Below, one piece after another: positions 7,909 through 17,321 of a stretch of 38,939 bases of DNA. A program made the translations under genes and the position numbers. The notes below the pieces were generated by a model. That model ran no database searches and had not been told where the DNA came from. It was given only the letters and a program-made list of their open reading frames with translations. The DNA comes from CAZPKH01 sp964587165. GTDB taxonomy: Bacteria > Bacteroidota > Bacteroidia > Bacteroidales > Muribaculaceae. The stretch is taken from assembly GCA_964587165.1 (NCBI GenBank), contig CAZPKH010000016.1, positions 1-38,939 on the forward strand. The letters are read 5' to 3'. Position 1 is the stretch's first letter. Each line of letters begins with the position of its first letter.

Positions 7909-8901
7909 ATGCTCCGTATATTACCGATTATTGTCGCTGCAATGCTGCTGCCGGGGTGCTCCGGGAGCGGTAACGCTGCTGCGGCTGCCGATGCCGACAG
8001 CACGACCGTGTCGGCCGAAGCCGCAGCCCCGGCTTTTGATGCCGACTCGGCTTACTCGTACGTAGCTGCTCAGGTGGCTTTCGGGCCGCGCGTGCCGGGC
8101 ACGGATGCTCATGCACGGTGTGCCGATTACCTTGCCTCGACCCTGCGTGCTCACGGAGCCGACACGGTGGTGATCACATCGCCTGCCGTGACCGACTATA
8201 CCGGCCGCAGCTATCGCATCAAAAACATATTCGCTCGCTTCAACCGTGCGGCCTCCGGCACACCTGTGCTCCTTGTGGCGCACTGGGACACACGCCCCTG
8301 GGCCGACGCCGAATCCGACGAATCGCTTCACAATACGCCAATACCCGGTGCCAACGATGGTGGCAGCGGCGTGGGTGTAATCATGGAGATAGCACGGCTG
8401 ATGTCGGAGAAAGCCCCCGATGTGCCGGTCGATATACTGCTTGTCGATGCCGAGGACTCCGGCGAGAGCCATTCCGACGATGAGACATCATGGTGTCTCG
8501 GCACACAGGAGTGGGTCAAGGCGATGCCATACGAATTGGGCGAGCGTCCCCGCTTCGGCATACTGCTGGATATGGTGGGAGGCACCGGTGCCCGGTTCCA
8601 CCGCGAGCCTCTCAGCGAATACTATGCCCCCGCCGTCGTGGGCAAAGTATGGGCTGCTGCCGCACGTGCCGGCTACGGCGACATATTCATCAACAAGGCC
8701 GGCTCACCGGTGGTCGACGACCATCTGTTTCTCAACCGCGCCGGCATCCCGACAATCGACATCATCGAGGCCGTGAACGAGCATACAGGCACTTTCCCTG
8801 CCACTTGGCACACCATGGCCGACGATCTCCCGGCGATATCGAAAGAGTCGCTTAAGGCTGCCGGGCAGACAGTTACTAATGTAATATATTCCGAAAAATG
8901 A
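7909..8901 (+). CDS. M28-family zinc lipoprotein, glutaminyl-peptide cyclotransferase-like
   Basis: The ATG at 7909 gives MLRILPIIVAAMLLPGCSG, a lipoprotein signal with the lipobox LPGC. An in-frame ATG at 7867 would only add a poorly fitting extension. The mature protein follows the M28 glutaminyl cyclase pattern: HWDTRPWAD, PIPGANDGGSGVG and VDAEDSG supplying zinc ligands and the acid residue, WCLGTQEW, RFGILLDMVGG, VVDDHLFLN, and a late TWHTMADD with the last His ligand. These enzymes convert N-terminal glutamine to pyroglutamate. In Bacteroidota many exported proteins expose N-terminal Gln after signal peptide cleavage, so a role in maturing envelope proteins is likely (inference). The stop overlaps the sufE start (ATGA). 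General M28 aminopeptidase activity is the alternative. Confidence 0.9.
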   Translation: MLRILPIIVAAMLLPGCSGSGNAAAAADADSTTVSAEAAAPAFDADSAYSYVAAQVAFGPRVPGTDAHARCADYLASTLRAHGADTVVITSPAVTDYTGRSYRIKNIFARFNRAASGTPVLLVAHWDTRPWADAESDESLHNTPIPGANDGGSGVGVIMEIARLMSEKAPDVPVDILLVDAEDSGESHSDDETSWCLGTQEWVKAMPYELGERPRFGILLDMVGGTGARFHREPLSEYYAPAVVGKVWAAAARAGYGDIFINKAGSPVVDDHLFLNRAGIPTIDIIEAVNEHTGTFPATWHTMADDLPAISKESLKAAGQTVTNVIYSEK

Positions 8902-9311
8902 CAATCAACGAAGCTCAGGACGAGATAATCGACGAATTTGCAGATTTCGACGACTGGATGGACCGCTACCAGCTGATCATCGACTTAGGGAACACACTTC
9001 CGGCCATCGACGAGCAGCTCAAGACACCCGAACACCTCATCGACGGGTGCCAGAGCCGTGTGTGGCTCAATGCCGAGACCGACTCCGAAGGGCGTATGGA
9101 CCTTACGGCTGACTCCGATGCCATCATCGTCAAGGGTATCATAGCAATGCTCATTCGAGTGCTCAACCACCACACTCCGCGCGAGATACTCGACGCCGAC
9201 CTCTACTTCATCGACCGTATTGGTCTGGCCGAGCACCTGAGCCCCACGCGCTCCAACGGTCTGCTCGCCATGGTGCGCGACATAAAGGCTGCCGCCCTCA
9301 AAAATCTCTGA
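8898..9311 (+). CDS. sufE: SufE family cysteine-desulfuration protein
   Basis: This 137-residue protein matches SufE in length and motifs. The catalytic Cys51 lies in LIDGCQSRVW, and the C-terminal half contains the usual helix ending in LSPTRSNGLLAMV. SufE accepts sulfur from the desulfurase SufS as a persulfide and passes it to the SufBCD scaffold for Fe-S cluster assembly. No other suf gene is in the window. Its ATG overlaps the preceding stop by four bases, so it is translationally coupled to the cyclotransferase-like gene with no obvious functional link. Confidence 0.93.
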   Translation: MTINEAQDEIIDEFADFDDWMDRYQLIIDLGNTLPAIDEQLKTPEHLIDGCQSRVWLNAETDSEGRMDLTADSDAIIVKGIIAMLIRVLNHHTPREILDADLYFIDRIGLAEHLSPTRSNGLLAMVRDIKAAALKNL

Positions 9312-9356
9312 CAATAAACCATCTAAACACATAAATCACTCAAAACCTTAACCCTT

Positions 9357-10913
9357 ATGTTCAAGAATCAACCCAAAGGCCTTATACCGGCGGCTTTGAG
9401 TAACATGGGCGAACGCTTCGGTTACTACATCATGAACGCCGTGCTGGTGCTGTTTCTATGTTCGAAGTTCGGACTGAAAGAGGAGACGGCAGGTATCATC
9501 TACTCCGTATTCTACGCCGGTATCTATGTGCTGAGCCTGGTCGGCGGTCTCATCGCCGACAAAACTCAGAACTATAAAGGTACCATTATCTGGGGTCTTA
9601 TCATCATGACACTGGGCTATGTGGTGCTGGCAGTGCCGGTGTTCGGCAGCTCGTTTGAAGATATGACGGGCATCCTCGTGCTCACATGTGCGGCTCTATT
9701 CCTGATAGCGTTCGGCAACGGCCTCTTTAAAGGCAATCTGCAGGCCATCGTCGGTCAGCTTTACGACAATCCTCGATATGCCGCTCAGCGCGACTCGGGC
9801 TTCCAGATCTTCTATGTGTTTATCAATATCGGCGGTCTGATCGCCCCGTTCGTGGCTCCGATGCTCCGCTCGTGGTGGCTCGGTGTGAACGATATGGTCT
9901 ACAATGCCGATTTCCCCGCTCTGTGCCATCAGATGCTGTCGGTCACCGACAACATGAATATGGAGAACGCCAACAACTTCTATGCTCTTGTGAGCCAGGT
10001 AGCTCCCGGCGCAGCCATCACAGCGCAGTCGACTATTGACGCCGTGCACGCATTCTGCACCGAGTATCTCAAGGTGTTCAACACCGGTGTGCACTACTCG
10101 TTCTTCGCCTCGATTGCCGCCATGCTTATTTCTCTCTGCATATTCCTCGTCACCAAAAAGAATCTCCCCACTCCCGCCAAGAAAGAGGCCGCCAAAGTGG
10201 AGACCTACACCGCCGAGGAGCGCCGGGCGATGGCCGACGAGATACGCCAGCGCATGTACGCTCTCTTCGCCGTGCTCGGTATAGCCGTGTTCTTCTGGTG
10301 GTCGTTCCATCAGAACGGCACATCGCTGTCGCTCTTCGCACGCGACTTCGTGACTACCGACACCGTGGCTCCCGAAATCTGGCAGGCCATCAATCCGTTC
10401 TTCGTGATTGTCCTTACTCCGCTGATCATGTGGTTTTTCGCCTCCCTCACCCGCAAAGGCAAAGAGATCTCAACCCCCAAGAAGATAGCTTACGGTATGG
10501 GTATAGCCGGTATCGGGTATATCTTCCTGGTAATAGTATGTCTGGTGAATCATTACCCCTCGGGCGAGGAGTTCCGCGGCATCGCCGAGGCTGTCAAGGC
10601 TACACTGAAGACAGGCCCCTGGGTGCTGATACTCTTCTACTTCTTCATGACTGTCGCCGAGCTGTTTATATCGCCGTTAGGTCTGTCGTTCGTATCGAAG
10701 GTGGCTCCCAAAAACATGCAGGGTCTCTGCCAGGGTCTGTGGCTCGGTGCCACCGCCGTCGGCAACCTTCTGCTGTGGGTCGGCCCGCTGATGTACAACG
10801 CATGGCCTCTGTGGATGGCTTGGGCAGTGTTTGCCTTCGTTTGTCTCCTGTCGATGGGCACAATGTTCGGTATGCTGCGCTGGCTCGAGCGCGTCACCGA
10901 CGATAAACAGTAA
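9357..10913 (+). CDS. POT/PTR-family proton-coupled peptide transporter (MFS)
   Basis: This 518-residue polytopic membrane protein begins like POT transporters: NMGERFGYYIMNAVLVLF gives the ERFxYY part of the family motif at residues 19-24. The first Glu of the usual ExxERFxYY is replaced by Asn16. Further family features are the KTQNYKGTIIWG loop, FGNGLFKGNLQAIVGQLYD (a variant of the second POT signature), SGFQIFYVFINIGGLIAPF, and a late FFMTVAELFISPLGLSFVSKVAPKNMQG. The family imports di- and tripeptides with protons. The gene starts 45 bases after sufE with no consensus promoter in the gap and is followed 12 bases later by murB, so read-through is likely. Confidence 0.9.
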   Translation: MFKNQPKGLIPAALSNMGERFGYYIMNAVLVLFLCSKFGLKEETAGIIYSVFYAGIYVLSLVGGLIADKTQNYKGTIIWGLIIMTLGYVVLAVPVFGSSFEDMTGILVLTCAALFLIAFGNGLFKGNLQAIVGQLYDNPRYAAQRDSGFQIFYVFINIGGLIAPFVAPMLRSWWLGVNDMVYNADFPALCHQMLSVTDNMNMENANNFYALVSQVAPGAAITAQSTIDAVHAFCTEYLKVFNTGVHYSFFASIAAMLISLCIFLVTKKNLPTPAKKEAAKVETYTAEERRAMADEIRQRMYALFAVLGIAVFFWWSFHQNGTSLSLFARDFVTTDTVAPEIWQAINPFFVIVLTPLIMWFFASLTRKGKEISTPKKIAYGMGIAGIGYIFLVIVCLVNHYPSGEEFRGIAEAVKATLKTGPWVLILFYFFMTVAELFISPLGLSFVSKVAPKNMQGLCQGLWLGATAVGNLLLWVGPLMYNAWPLWMAWAVFAFVCLLSMGTMFGMLRWLERVTDDKQ

Positions 10914-10925
10914 TATCGCGAAATC

Positions 10926-11942
10926 TTGATAACTGAAACTGATAATGTCGAGCTGGCCGGGCGTACCACTTTCGGTATCCCGGCCCGCTGCGCGCGTCTT
11001 GTTGAGTATACCGATGCGCGCACCGACATACCCGCTCTACAGCTGTCGGGGCGGTGGAAGCATATCGGGTGCGGGGCAAACCTGCTCTTCACCGGCAGCT
11101 ACGACGGCACAATACTCGCTTCGGCCGACTGCCGCTTACGGTTTGAGGAGCAGTCCGACGGTTCGGTCGTGCTGCACGCGGCCAACGGTTGTGTGCTCGA
11201 CGATCTGGCTGCCGAGGCTGCCGCACGCGGCCTGTGGGGGCTTGAGAATCTGTCGGGTATACCGGGCTCGGTGGGTGGCACTGTGGTGCAGAACGTAGGC
11301 GCTTACGGCGCTGAGCTTGCCGACACGCTGCTCGGTGTAGAGGTGTACGACACTGCCTCCCGGAGCTTTGAGAGTATCGCTGCAGCCGATTGCGACTTCG
11401 GCTACCGCCACTCCCGCTTCAAGTCGCCGGAGTCGGCAAAACGCTATATTATAGCCGGCGCCACCTTCAGGCTTACTCGCGACGGCGAGCCCCGGCTCGG
11501 CTACGGTGCCCTGCGCCAGGCTGTGGATGAAGCGGCCGGTGGTGCCCCGATAACTCCGCTGACAGTGCGCCGCGCAATCCTCGCCATGCGCGCATCGAAG
11601 CTCCCCGCAGTGGGCGAAGTAGGGTCGGCCGGCAGTTTCTTCAAAAATCCCGAGATCGAGGCTGCAGCGTTCGCCCGGCTCAAGGAGGAGAATCCCGACA
11701 TACCGGGCTACGAGCTCTCCGACGGCCGTGTTAAAGTGCCCGCTGCATGGCTCATAGACAGCTGTGGCTGGAAAGGGCGCACTCTTGGTGGCGCTGCCGT
11801 ATGGCACAAGCAGCCCCTTGTGCTTGTAAATCTTCACGGCGCAGCCACGGCTGCCGACGTGCTGGCCCTCCAACAGGCTATACGCCACGATGTGGAAGCC
11901 CGGTTCGGAGTGCAGCTCACTCCGGAAGTCGAGTTCGTATAG
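10926..11942 (+). CDS. murB: UDP-N-acetylenolpyruvoylglucosamine reductase MurB
   Basis: MurB reduces UDP-GlcNAc-enolpyruvate to UDP-MurNAc with FAD and NADPH, the second committed step of peptidoglycan synthesis. Visible are GRTTFGIPA at the start of the FAD domain, GLENLSGIPGSVGG followed by NVGAYGAEL, the FGYRHSRFK segment, GSAGSFFKNP with the catalytic Ser, the VPAAWLID region and the C-terminal LTPEVEFV. I chose the TTG at 10926. An in-frame stop lies just upstream (10911) and no in-frame ATG lies before the conserved TTFGI, so TTG (or another rare codon) must serve. The 338-residue length fits. It is followed 52 bases later by murA, which catalyses the preceding step. Confidence 0.95.
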   Translation: MITETDNVELAGRTTFGIPARCARLVEYTDARTDIPALQLSGRWKHIGCGANLLFTGSYDGTILASADCRLRFEEQSDGSVVLHAANGCVLDDLAAEAAARGLWGLENLSGIPGSVGGTVVQNVGAYGAELADTLLGVEVYDTASRSFESIAAADCDFGYRHSRFKSPESAKRYIIAGATFRLTRDGEPRLGYGALRQAVDEAAGGAPITPLTVRRAILAMRASKLPAVGEVGSAGSFFKNPEIEAAAFARLKEENPDIPGYELSDGRVKVPAAWLIDSCGWKGRTLGGAAVWHKQPLVLVNLHGAATAADVLALQQAIRHDVEARFGVQLTPEVEFV

Positions 11943-11994
11943 TCGCCCGAAGTCTCTCCAAAATTATATATATTAAACGATTACACATCTACCG

Positions 11995-13311
11995 ATGTCA
12001 AGCTCATTTCTGATAGAAGGAGGACACACCCTCCACGGATCGATCACACCGCAAGGTGCAAAAAACGAAGCCCTGGAAATATTGGCGGCGACTCTGCTCA
12101 CCTCAAGTGAGGTGCATGTGACAAATGTGCCGGAGATACTCGATGTGCGCAACCTCATCGGACTGCTCGCCGTGATGGGAGTCGAGGTGCGCCGCAATGC
12201 CCCCGGCGACTATACTTTCTGCGCCGCAAATGTGAATACCGACTATCTCTCGACCGACGATTTTGTGCGCCGCTGTGCCACTCTGCGCGGCTCGGTGCTT
12301 GTGGTCGGGCCGCTGCTGGCCCGCTTCGGCATGGCTTATTTTGCCAAACCGGGCGGCGACAAGATCGGCCGACGCAAGGTAGATACCCATATTGCCGGCT
12401 TCATGCGGCTCGGAGCGACGGTGGAGTACGATAACTCTAAAAAGGCATATCTACTCACCATGCCCGAGGGGCGTCGCCCCAAAGGGTGCTACATGCTGCT
12501 CGACGAGGCTTCGGTGACGGGTACGGCCAATATCGTGATGGCTGCTGCTTTGGCCGAGGGTACCACCACGATCTACAACGCAGCTTGCGAGCCATACATA
12601 CAGCAGCTCTGCCGTATGCTCAACGCAATGGGGTGCGACATCAAAGGTATAGGGTCAAATTTGCTGACGATCAACGGTGTCGACACCCTCGGCGGAACGA
12701 CACACCGCATTCTGCCCGACATGATCGAGGTAGGGTCTTTTATAGGCATGGCAGCCATGACCCGGAGCGAACTGACCATCAAGAATGTATCGTGGCCTAA
12801 TCTGGGGCTGATACCTGATGCTTTCCGCCGCCTCGGCATAACCCTCGAGCAGCAGGGCGACGACATATATATCCCCGCACAGGAGGTATATGAGGTCGAC
12901 ACCGCCCTCGACGGCTCGATTCTGAATATTGCCGACGCTCCGTGGCCCGGACTCACCCCCGACTTGCTCAGTGTGATGCTCGTGGTGGCCACTCAGTGCC
13001 GCGGGTCTGTGCTGATACATCAGAAGATGTTTGAGAGCCGCCTTTTCTTCGTCGACCGGCTGATCGACATGGGCGCCCAGATCATACTGTGCGATCCGCA
13101 CCGCGCCGTGGTGATAGGTCTCGACCACCGCTTTGCCCTGCGAGCCAATAAGATGGCTTCACCCGACATACGCGCCGGCATAGCCCTGCTCATAGCAGCC
13201 CTTTCGGCCAAGGGGACAAGCGTGATAGGCAATATCGAGCAGATCGACCGCGGGTATCAGGATATAGACACCCGCCTGCGGAGCCTCGGCGCTCAGATAC
13301 GCCGCCAGTAG
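11995..13311 (+). CDS. murA: UDP-N-acetylglucosamine 1-carboxyvinyltransferase MurA, Asp form
   Basis: MurA transfers enolpyruvate from PEP to UDP-GlcNAc. The 438-residue protein shows the N-terminal GAKNEALEILAATLL substrate segment, the active-site loop KPGGDKIGRRKVDTH, and a C-terminal RAGIALLIAAL. At residue 122 (codon 12358-12360) the catalytic Cys of E. coli MurA (Cys115, in PGGC) is Asp. Cys-to-Asp forms are known in Mycobacterium and Chlamydia and resist fosfomycin, which alkylates that Cys. The start ATG follows an AT-rich leader without a clear ribosome binding site. A hairpin terminator follows the stop. Confidence 0.96.
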   Translation: MSSSFLIEGGHTLHGSITPQGAKNEALEILAATLLTSSEVHVTNVPEILDVRNLIGLLAVMGVEVRRNAPGDYTFCAANVNTDYLSTDDFVRRCATLRGSVLVVGPLLARFGMAYFAKPGGDKIGRRKVDTHIAGFMRLGATVEYDNSKKAYLLTMPEGRRPKGCYMLLDEASVTGTANIVMAAALAEGTTTIYNAACEPYIQQLCRMLNAMGCDIKGIGSNLLTINGVDTLGGTTHRILPDMIEVGSFIGMAAMTRSELTIKNVSWPNLGLIPDAFRRLGITLEQQGDDIYIPAQEVYEVDTALDGSILNIADAPWPGLTPDLLSVMLVVATQCRGSVLIHQKMFESRLFFVDRLIDMGAQIILCDPHRAVVIGLDHRFALRANKMASPDIRAGIALLIAALSAKGTSVIGNIEQIDRGYQDIDTRLRSLGAQIRRQ

Positions 13312-13334
13312 AGATACATATCCGCATAAAAACA

Positions 13335-13366
13335 AACGAGAGCGTGCCCATAGGTACGCTCTCGTT
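13335..13366. terminator. Bidirectional hairpin between murA and a convergent lipoprotein gene
   Basis: AACGAGAGCGT and ACGCTCTCGTT form an 11-bp perfect stem with a 10-base loop. It lies between the murA stop (13311) and the end of the convergent gene (13387). T tracts on either side are weak, and the A-rich bases at 13328-13336 could serve the minus-strand transcript. Confidence 0.7.
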
Positions 13367-13386
13367 GTATATCTGAGGAATGGAGC

Positions 13387-13773
13387 TTATTTCTCGAGAT
13401 CTTCCATCATCTTCTTCACCTCGACAAGTTTCTTAACATTGTCGGGCGAAAGTTTGTCCTCGTCTTTCTGAAGAGTGAGTGCGAAGCCTAAAGCGTATTC
13501 CGCTACTTTGGAGCCCTCTTCAGAGGTCATGTATTCGCGGTAGGCAGCTTTGTCGTCGCCTAATTCTTTCTGTTTCTCTACGAGTATCTTGAAGCAAGCG
13601 GCCATCTGGTCGGTGATGTCGTTGTAGTCGCTTTCGCTGAGAGTCTGGTCGTTGCTGATTTTCTCTTTCAGCTCCTCGCACATTTTGGGGTTGTAGGATG
13701 CGGAGCTTGCGCCGGAGCAAGCAGCCATCACGATCAGCAGCATAGCTGCAAAGATAAGTTTGATCTGTTTCAT
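13387..13773 (-). CDS. Small lipoprotein of unknown function
   Basis: From the ATG at 13773 the protein has 128 residues and a clear lipoprotein signal (MKQIKLIFAAMLLIVMAACSG, lipobox MAAC). A longer frame starting at 13821 would begin upstream of the predicted transcription start and is unlikely. The mature part is acidic and lysine-rich, helix-forming, with two Cys (CEELKEK and AACFKIL). No domain is recognised. It has its own promoter in the gap after the helicase gene on the same strand. Confidence 0.75.
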   Translation of the reverse strand: MKQIKLIFAAMLLIVMAACSGASSASYNPKMCEELKEKISNDQTLSESDYNDITDQMAACFKILVEKQKELGDDKAAYREYMTSEEGSKVAEYALGFALTLQKDEDKLSPDNVKKLVEVKKMMEDLEK

Positions 13774-13818
13774 AATCGGATCGGGGGTTGAAAGTTTATA
13801 AAAAATGGGGATTAGTCG

Positions 13819-13849
13819 CAAATATAGCGATTAATGTTTGATCTGCAAA
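13819..13849 (-). promoter_or_regulatory. Consensus promoter for the small lipoprotein gene
   Basis: On the minus strand TTTG (13849-13846), 19 bases, then TATATTTG (13826-13819). Predicted start near 13814, leaving a leader of about 40 bases. Confidence 0.65.
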
Positions 13850-13859
13850 CTTTTCTGCT

Positions 13860-16800
13860 TTAAACTTGCTCTACGGTGCCTGAGTCGATATACCACAGAA
13901 AGCCCCGAATCGTCTCGCCGGAGTAAATCTTGGCTAAAAGGCGCATGTATCGGCGCACCTGAGTGTGGTATGCGTCGGAGGGCTCGCCGAACTTGTAGTC
14001 GATCACGTCGATTGTGCCGTCGGCTGTCCACACCACGCGGTCGGGGTAGCGTGTGCGTGCGTCCGACAGTATCGGGCGCTCGCAAAGCACACGCCGTGTG
14101 TCGGTGAACCATCGGCGCCCATGCCCGGAGTTGATGGCACGGCCGAGTGTACGCACAATTTCGCGCGCTTCGTCGGGGGCGATGGTGCCGCGCTTCTCCA
14201 TCTTGGCAACCACCGGCTCGAGATCGTCGGCTGTGCGTACTCGGGCGAGAATGCGGTGCATCAGTGTGCCGCGCAGACGTGCTTCCGATAGCCCTTCGTC
14301 GGGATCTTCGAGGGTCATTGTGGCCCATATTTCGGGGCGGTCGGCAGCTCCGTAGCTTTCGAGGATGCCGGCTTTGACCGGCGTGAGCACCGATCGCGGC
14401 TTCTCTGCTTCTGCTTTGGGCTCGGTGGGAGAGCCTACGGTGTAGATCTCGATTCCGATAGGTTCGGCTTCGTCGGTCTCGTCGACAGGTATCTCCGCAG
14501 ATATGCGCTCTATGGGCGTGAAGAGCGGTGTCGGCAAGTCGCCGGCTGCACTGTTTGCTTCGTCGACCCATGAGTCGGTCGCTGCGCCGAGAGCTTCGTC
14601 GAGGTGTGTGCCAATGTAGCGGGCACCGTTTTTGCCCGGTGCTATGGCCTGATACTGCACGATCAGCTCGCGGGAGGCTCGGGTGAATGCCACGTATGTA
14701 GAGTTGATCTCGTCGAGCAGCAGCTCCTGCTCGAGCTCACGGTACCCTCGCTCAAACGGAGTGCCGAGCATGGATGCCGAGCGCTTCAGCGGGATAAGCG
14801 GAGGCACGAGTTCGGGGTCGATATGTATGCCGGCACTCTCGAGATATGGCGACGGCTCGCCGGCCTCGGGGGTGAGCCGCCACCAGTCGATGGTAGTTTT
14901 GGAGGGATCGGAAACGGTGAGAAAGTCTACAAACGGCACATGCACGCAGTCAAATTCCAGACCTTTCGACTTGTGTATCGTCATCACCTTGAGCGCCATA
15001 TCGTTTGATTCGGCGGCTATGTTGCAACTATCGCCGTTGGAGCTCCACCACTCCAGAAATCCGGATATGTCGCCCTCGCCGCGGTCGCAGTAGTCCACCA
15101 CAATATCCTGAAATGCCGATATGAAAGCGTTCTCGTCGCGCTGCATCTCGGGGGTGATGTAATCTTTGATGATTCGTTCGACAAGCGACACCAGCGACAT
15201 AGTGTTGAGTTCGGCCAGCGACTCCATCAGCCCATCGAGGGCAGCTTCGCTGCCGTCTAAGGCCTTCTTGATAGCTTCGTCAGGGGCGACCGTCGGGTCG
15301 AGCACACGGATATGCTCGTAGTCGCAAAGCATCGAGGCTATGCGGCGGCGCGACACCCCCCGGGTAGTAGAGTGGTCGGGTGCAGCAATCATACTGAGCA
15401 CACTGACGATGAACCGCACCGATTGCGACAGGCTGAGGCTGAACGAATCCTCGCTCTCTATCTCACACCCCAGATCGAGGGCCGAGAGGTGGCTTATGAT
15501 GCGTCGGGCCTCGGCGCGACGGCGCGTGAGCACGCATATCTGGCCCGGGCGGTAGCCGCGTGCCAGCTGGCTTCGGATCTGCTCAACCATTATCTCGACC
15601 GAAAGATCTTCGAAGTCGGCCTTACGCCTTACGGGGATGGCGGTACACCTCACATACCCCGGGGTGGAGGCATTTTTGGGTGAGATCTGCTGAGCCACGT
15701 TGGCATAAATCTCCGCGATAGGGGGGAGGGTGGCAGCCAGAGCCGTAAAGAGTGTGTTGTTGAACCGGACGATCTCGCGGGCCGAGCGCCAGTTGGTGTT
15801 CTCGCTCGGGCGCGATCCGGAGATACGGATGTCGGTGCCGAAGTCGGTCTGCACCTGCGAGTGCAGCAGCGACGGGTCAGAGTTGCGGAAGCGGTAAATG
15901 CACTGCTTCTCGTCGCCGATTATCAGGCTGTCGTGGCGCTCGCCGTGGCTTTGGGCAAGCAGCGGCCGGAGGTTTGACCACTGCATGCGCGAAGTGTCCT
16001 GAAACTCGTCGATCAGGAAGTGGTTGAGCCAAATCCCCATGCGCTCGTATACGAATGGTATCTCGTCGTCGGCTATGATGGAGCGCAGCAGCTCGTTTGT
16101 GTCGGAGAGCAGGAAGATATTGTTATCTGCGCAGTACTCCTCAAGCCGTGCGAGCACTGTGCGGGTCATGCCGAGCAGAAAGATGCACGATGTGATCACC
16201 GCGTAGCTGCGGCGTGCCGATTCGCCGCGGGCTATCGACATGGCTGTGTCGTATATCTGCGCGGCCAGGGCCGCCCGCTGCTCCTCGCTTATGCGTGCTG
16301 ATTTTTTGATGAGAGCCTCGCCGCTGCCGGCCTGCACTGTGTTGGTGATATATGTGCTCAGCTCGCCGGGATCGGCGGGCATACGGCGGTGTCCGTCGGC
16401 GTCTTTAGGCGTGGCAAGCACGGCATCCACCCACTTTGAAAAGCCGGTGATCGCTTTCTTGTTCACTATCTTGTCGTCGAGCATCTCAATACCCTGTCGG
16501 GCATCGGCGGCAAATCGGCAGATACTCTCCGCACACTCCCTCTCCAGGATATGTATGAAGCGGTTGAGTCTCGACGACGACCCCTCCGGGTCCGGATCGC
16601 CCACATTGAAGTATTTGCCGAGCTGCTCGGAGAAGATAGTATAATCCTCGCTTAGCATTTTGTCGAACGACGAGATGAAGTCGCCGAAAAGGTTCTCGCG
16701 GGCATTGAAAATGTTGAAGCTGCGCCCTTGTTGCGACAGATCGAGCATATAGCGGGTGATCCATGCCAGGGTCTGGTCGGTGCGCGATTCCTCCGGACGG

Positions 16801-17321
16801 AGCTGACTCAAGGCGTGGTACATCATCTGCACGCTGCGCCGTATGGCATACGGGCGGTCGAGCTCGATATCAAAACTGTTCGACAGGTCGGCTTCATGGG
16901 CAAAGGTGCGGAGCACCTGCTGGAAGAAAGCGTCGATTGTGCTGACGTTGAAGTTGCTGAAGTCGTATAGCAGCGCCTTTAGGGCACTCCGTGCGGCAGT
17001 GCGCAGCGAGTCGGGATCAGTGTTGAGGTCGCGGCACAGGTCGGCGGTATACGGGCCGGAGTCTTTCCATTCGGGCTCCATTCCGGCAAGCACGCCGAGC
17101 TCGTGGAGTATGCGGTGCTTCATCTCCTCGGTGGCCTTGTTGGTGAAGGTGATGGCCAGTATGGAGCGGTGTCCGCGCGGGTATTTGTCGCGCCGCAGCC
17201 GGTAGGACGCCGCGGCATCGTCGTCGCGGTGTATCTTTTCGCCGAGCATCAGGCGCAGATAGTCGTAGGTGAGGCGGTATGTCTTGCCCGAGCCGGCTGA
17301 GGCTTTGTAGATGTCGATCAT
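13860..17321 (-). CDS. UvrD/RecB-like helicase-nuclease (AddA-like)
   Basis: I start the protein at the ATG at 17321 (MIDIYKASAGSGKT), whose Walker A motif lies at residues 7-14; a longer upstream frame adds 49 residues unlike the family. This ATG overlaps the SUI1 stop (ATGA). The 1,153-residue protein contains the superfamily 1 helicase motifs: LIDEFQDTS near 437, HKSKGLEFD near 783, and TYVAFTRASRE near 873. At the C-terminus (about 1103) GTIDVIDYKFG gives the PD-(D/E)XK nuclease core. This layout is typical of AddA, which with AddB processes double-strand breaks for RecA loading. No addB gene is present in the window. A RecB-like protein of a divergent complex is the alternative. Confidence 0.9.
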   Translation of the reverse strand: MIDIYKASAGSGKTYRLTYDYLRLMLGEKIHRDDDAAASYRLRRDKYPRGHRSILAITFTNKATEEMKHRILHELGVLAGMEPEWKDSGPYTADLCRDLNTDPDSLRTAARSALKALLYDFSNFNVSTIDAFFQQVLRTFAHEADLSNSFDIELDRPYAIRRSVQMMYHALSQLRPEESRTDQTLAWITRYMLDLSQQGRSFNIFNARENLFGDFISSFDKMLSEDYTIFSEQLGKYFNVGDPDPEGSSSRLNRFIHILERECAESICRFAADARQGIEMLDDKIVNKKAITGFSKWVDAVLATPKDADGHRRMPADPGELSTYITNTVQAGSGEALIKKSARISEEQRAALAAQIYDTAMSIARGESARRSYAVITSCIFLLGMTRTVLARLEEYCADNNIFLLSDTNELLRSIIADDEIPFVYERMGIWLNHFLIDEFQDTSRMQWSNLRPLLAQSHGERHDSLIIGDEKQCIYRFRNSDPSLLHSQVQTDFGTDIRISGSRPSENTNWRSAREIVRFNNTLFTALAATLPPIAEIYANVAQQISPKNASTPGYVRCTAIPVRRKADFEDLSVEIMVEQIRSQLARGYRPGQICVLTRRRAEARRIISHLSALDLGCEIESEDSFSLSLSQSVRFIVSVLSMIAAPDHSTTRGVSRRRIASMLCDYEHIRVLDPTVAPDEAIKKALDGSEAALDGLMESLAELNTMSLVSLVERIIKDYITPEMQRDENAFISAFQDIVVDYCDRGEGDISGFLEWWSSNGDSCNIAAESNDMALKVMTIHKSKGLEFDCVHVPFVDFLTVSDPSKTTIDWWRLTPEAGEPSPYLESAGIHIDPELVPPLIPLKRSASMLGTPFERGYRELEQELLLDEINSTYVAFTRASRELIVQYQAIAPGKNGARYIGTHLDEALGAATDSWVDEANSAAGDLPTPLFTPIERISAEIPVDETDEAEPIGIEIYTVGSPTEPKAEAEKPRSVLTPVKAGILESYGAADRPEIWATMTLEDPDEGLSEARLRGTLMHRILARVRTADDLEPVVAKMEKRGTIAPDEAREIVRTLGRAINSGHGRRWFTDTRRVLCERPILSDARTRYPDRVVWTADGTIDVIDYKFGEPSDAYHTQVRRYMRLLAKIYSGETIRGFLWYIDSGTVEQV

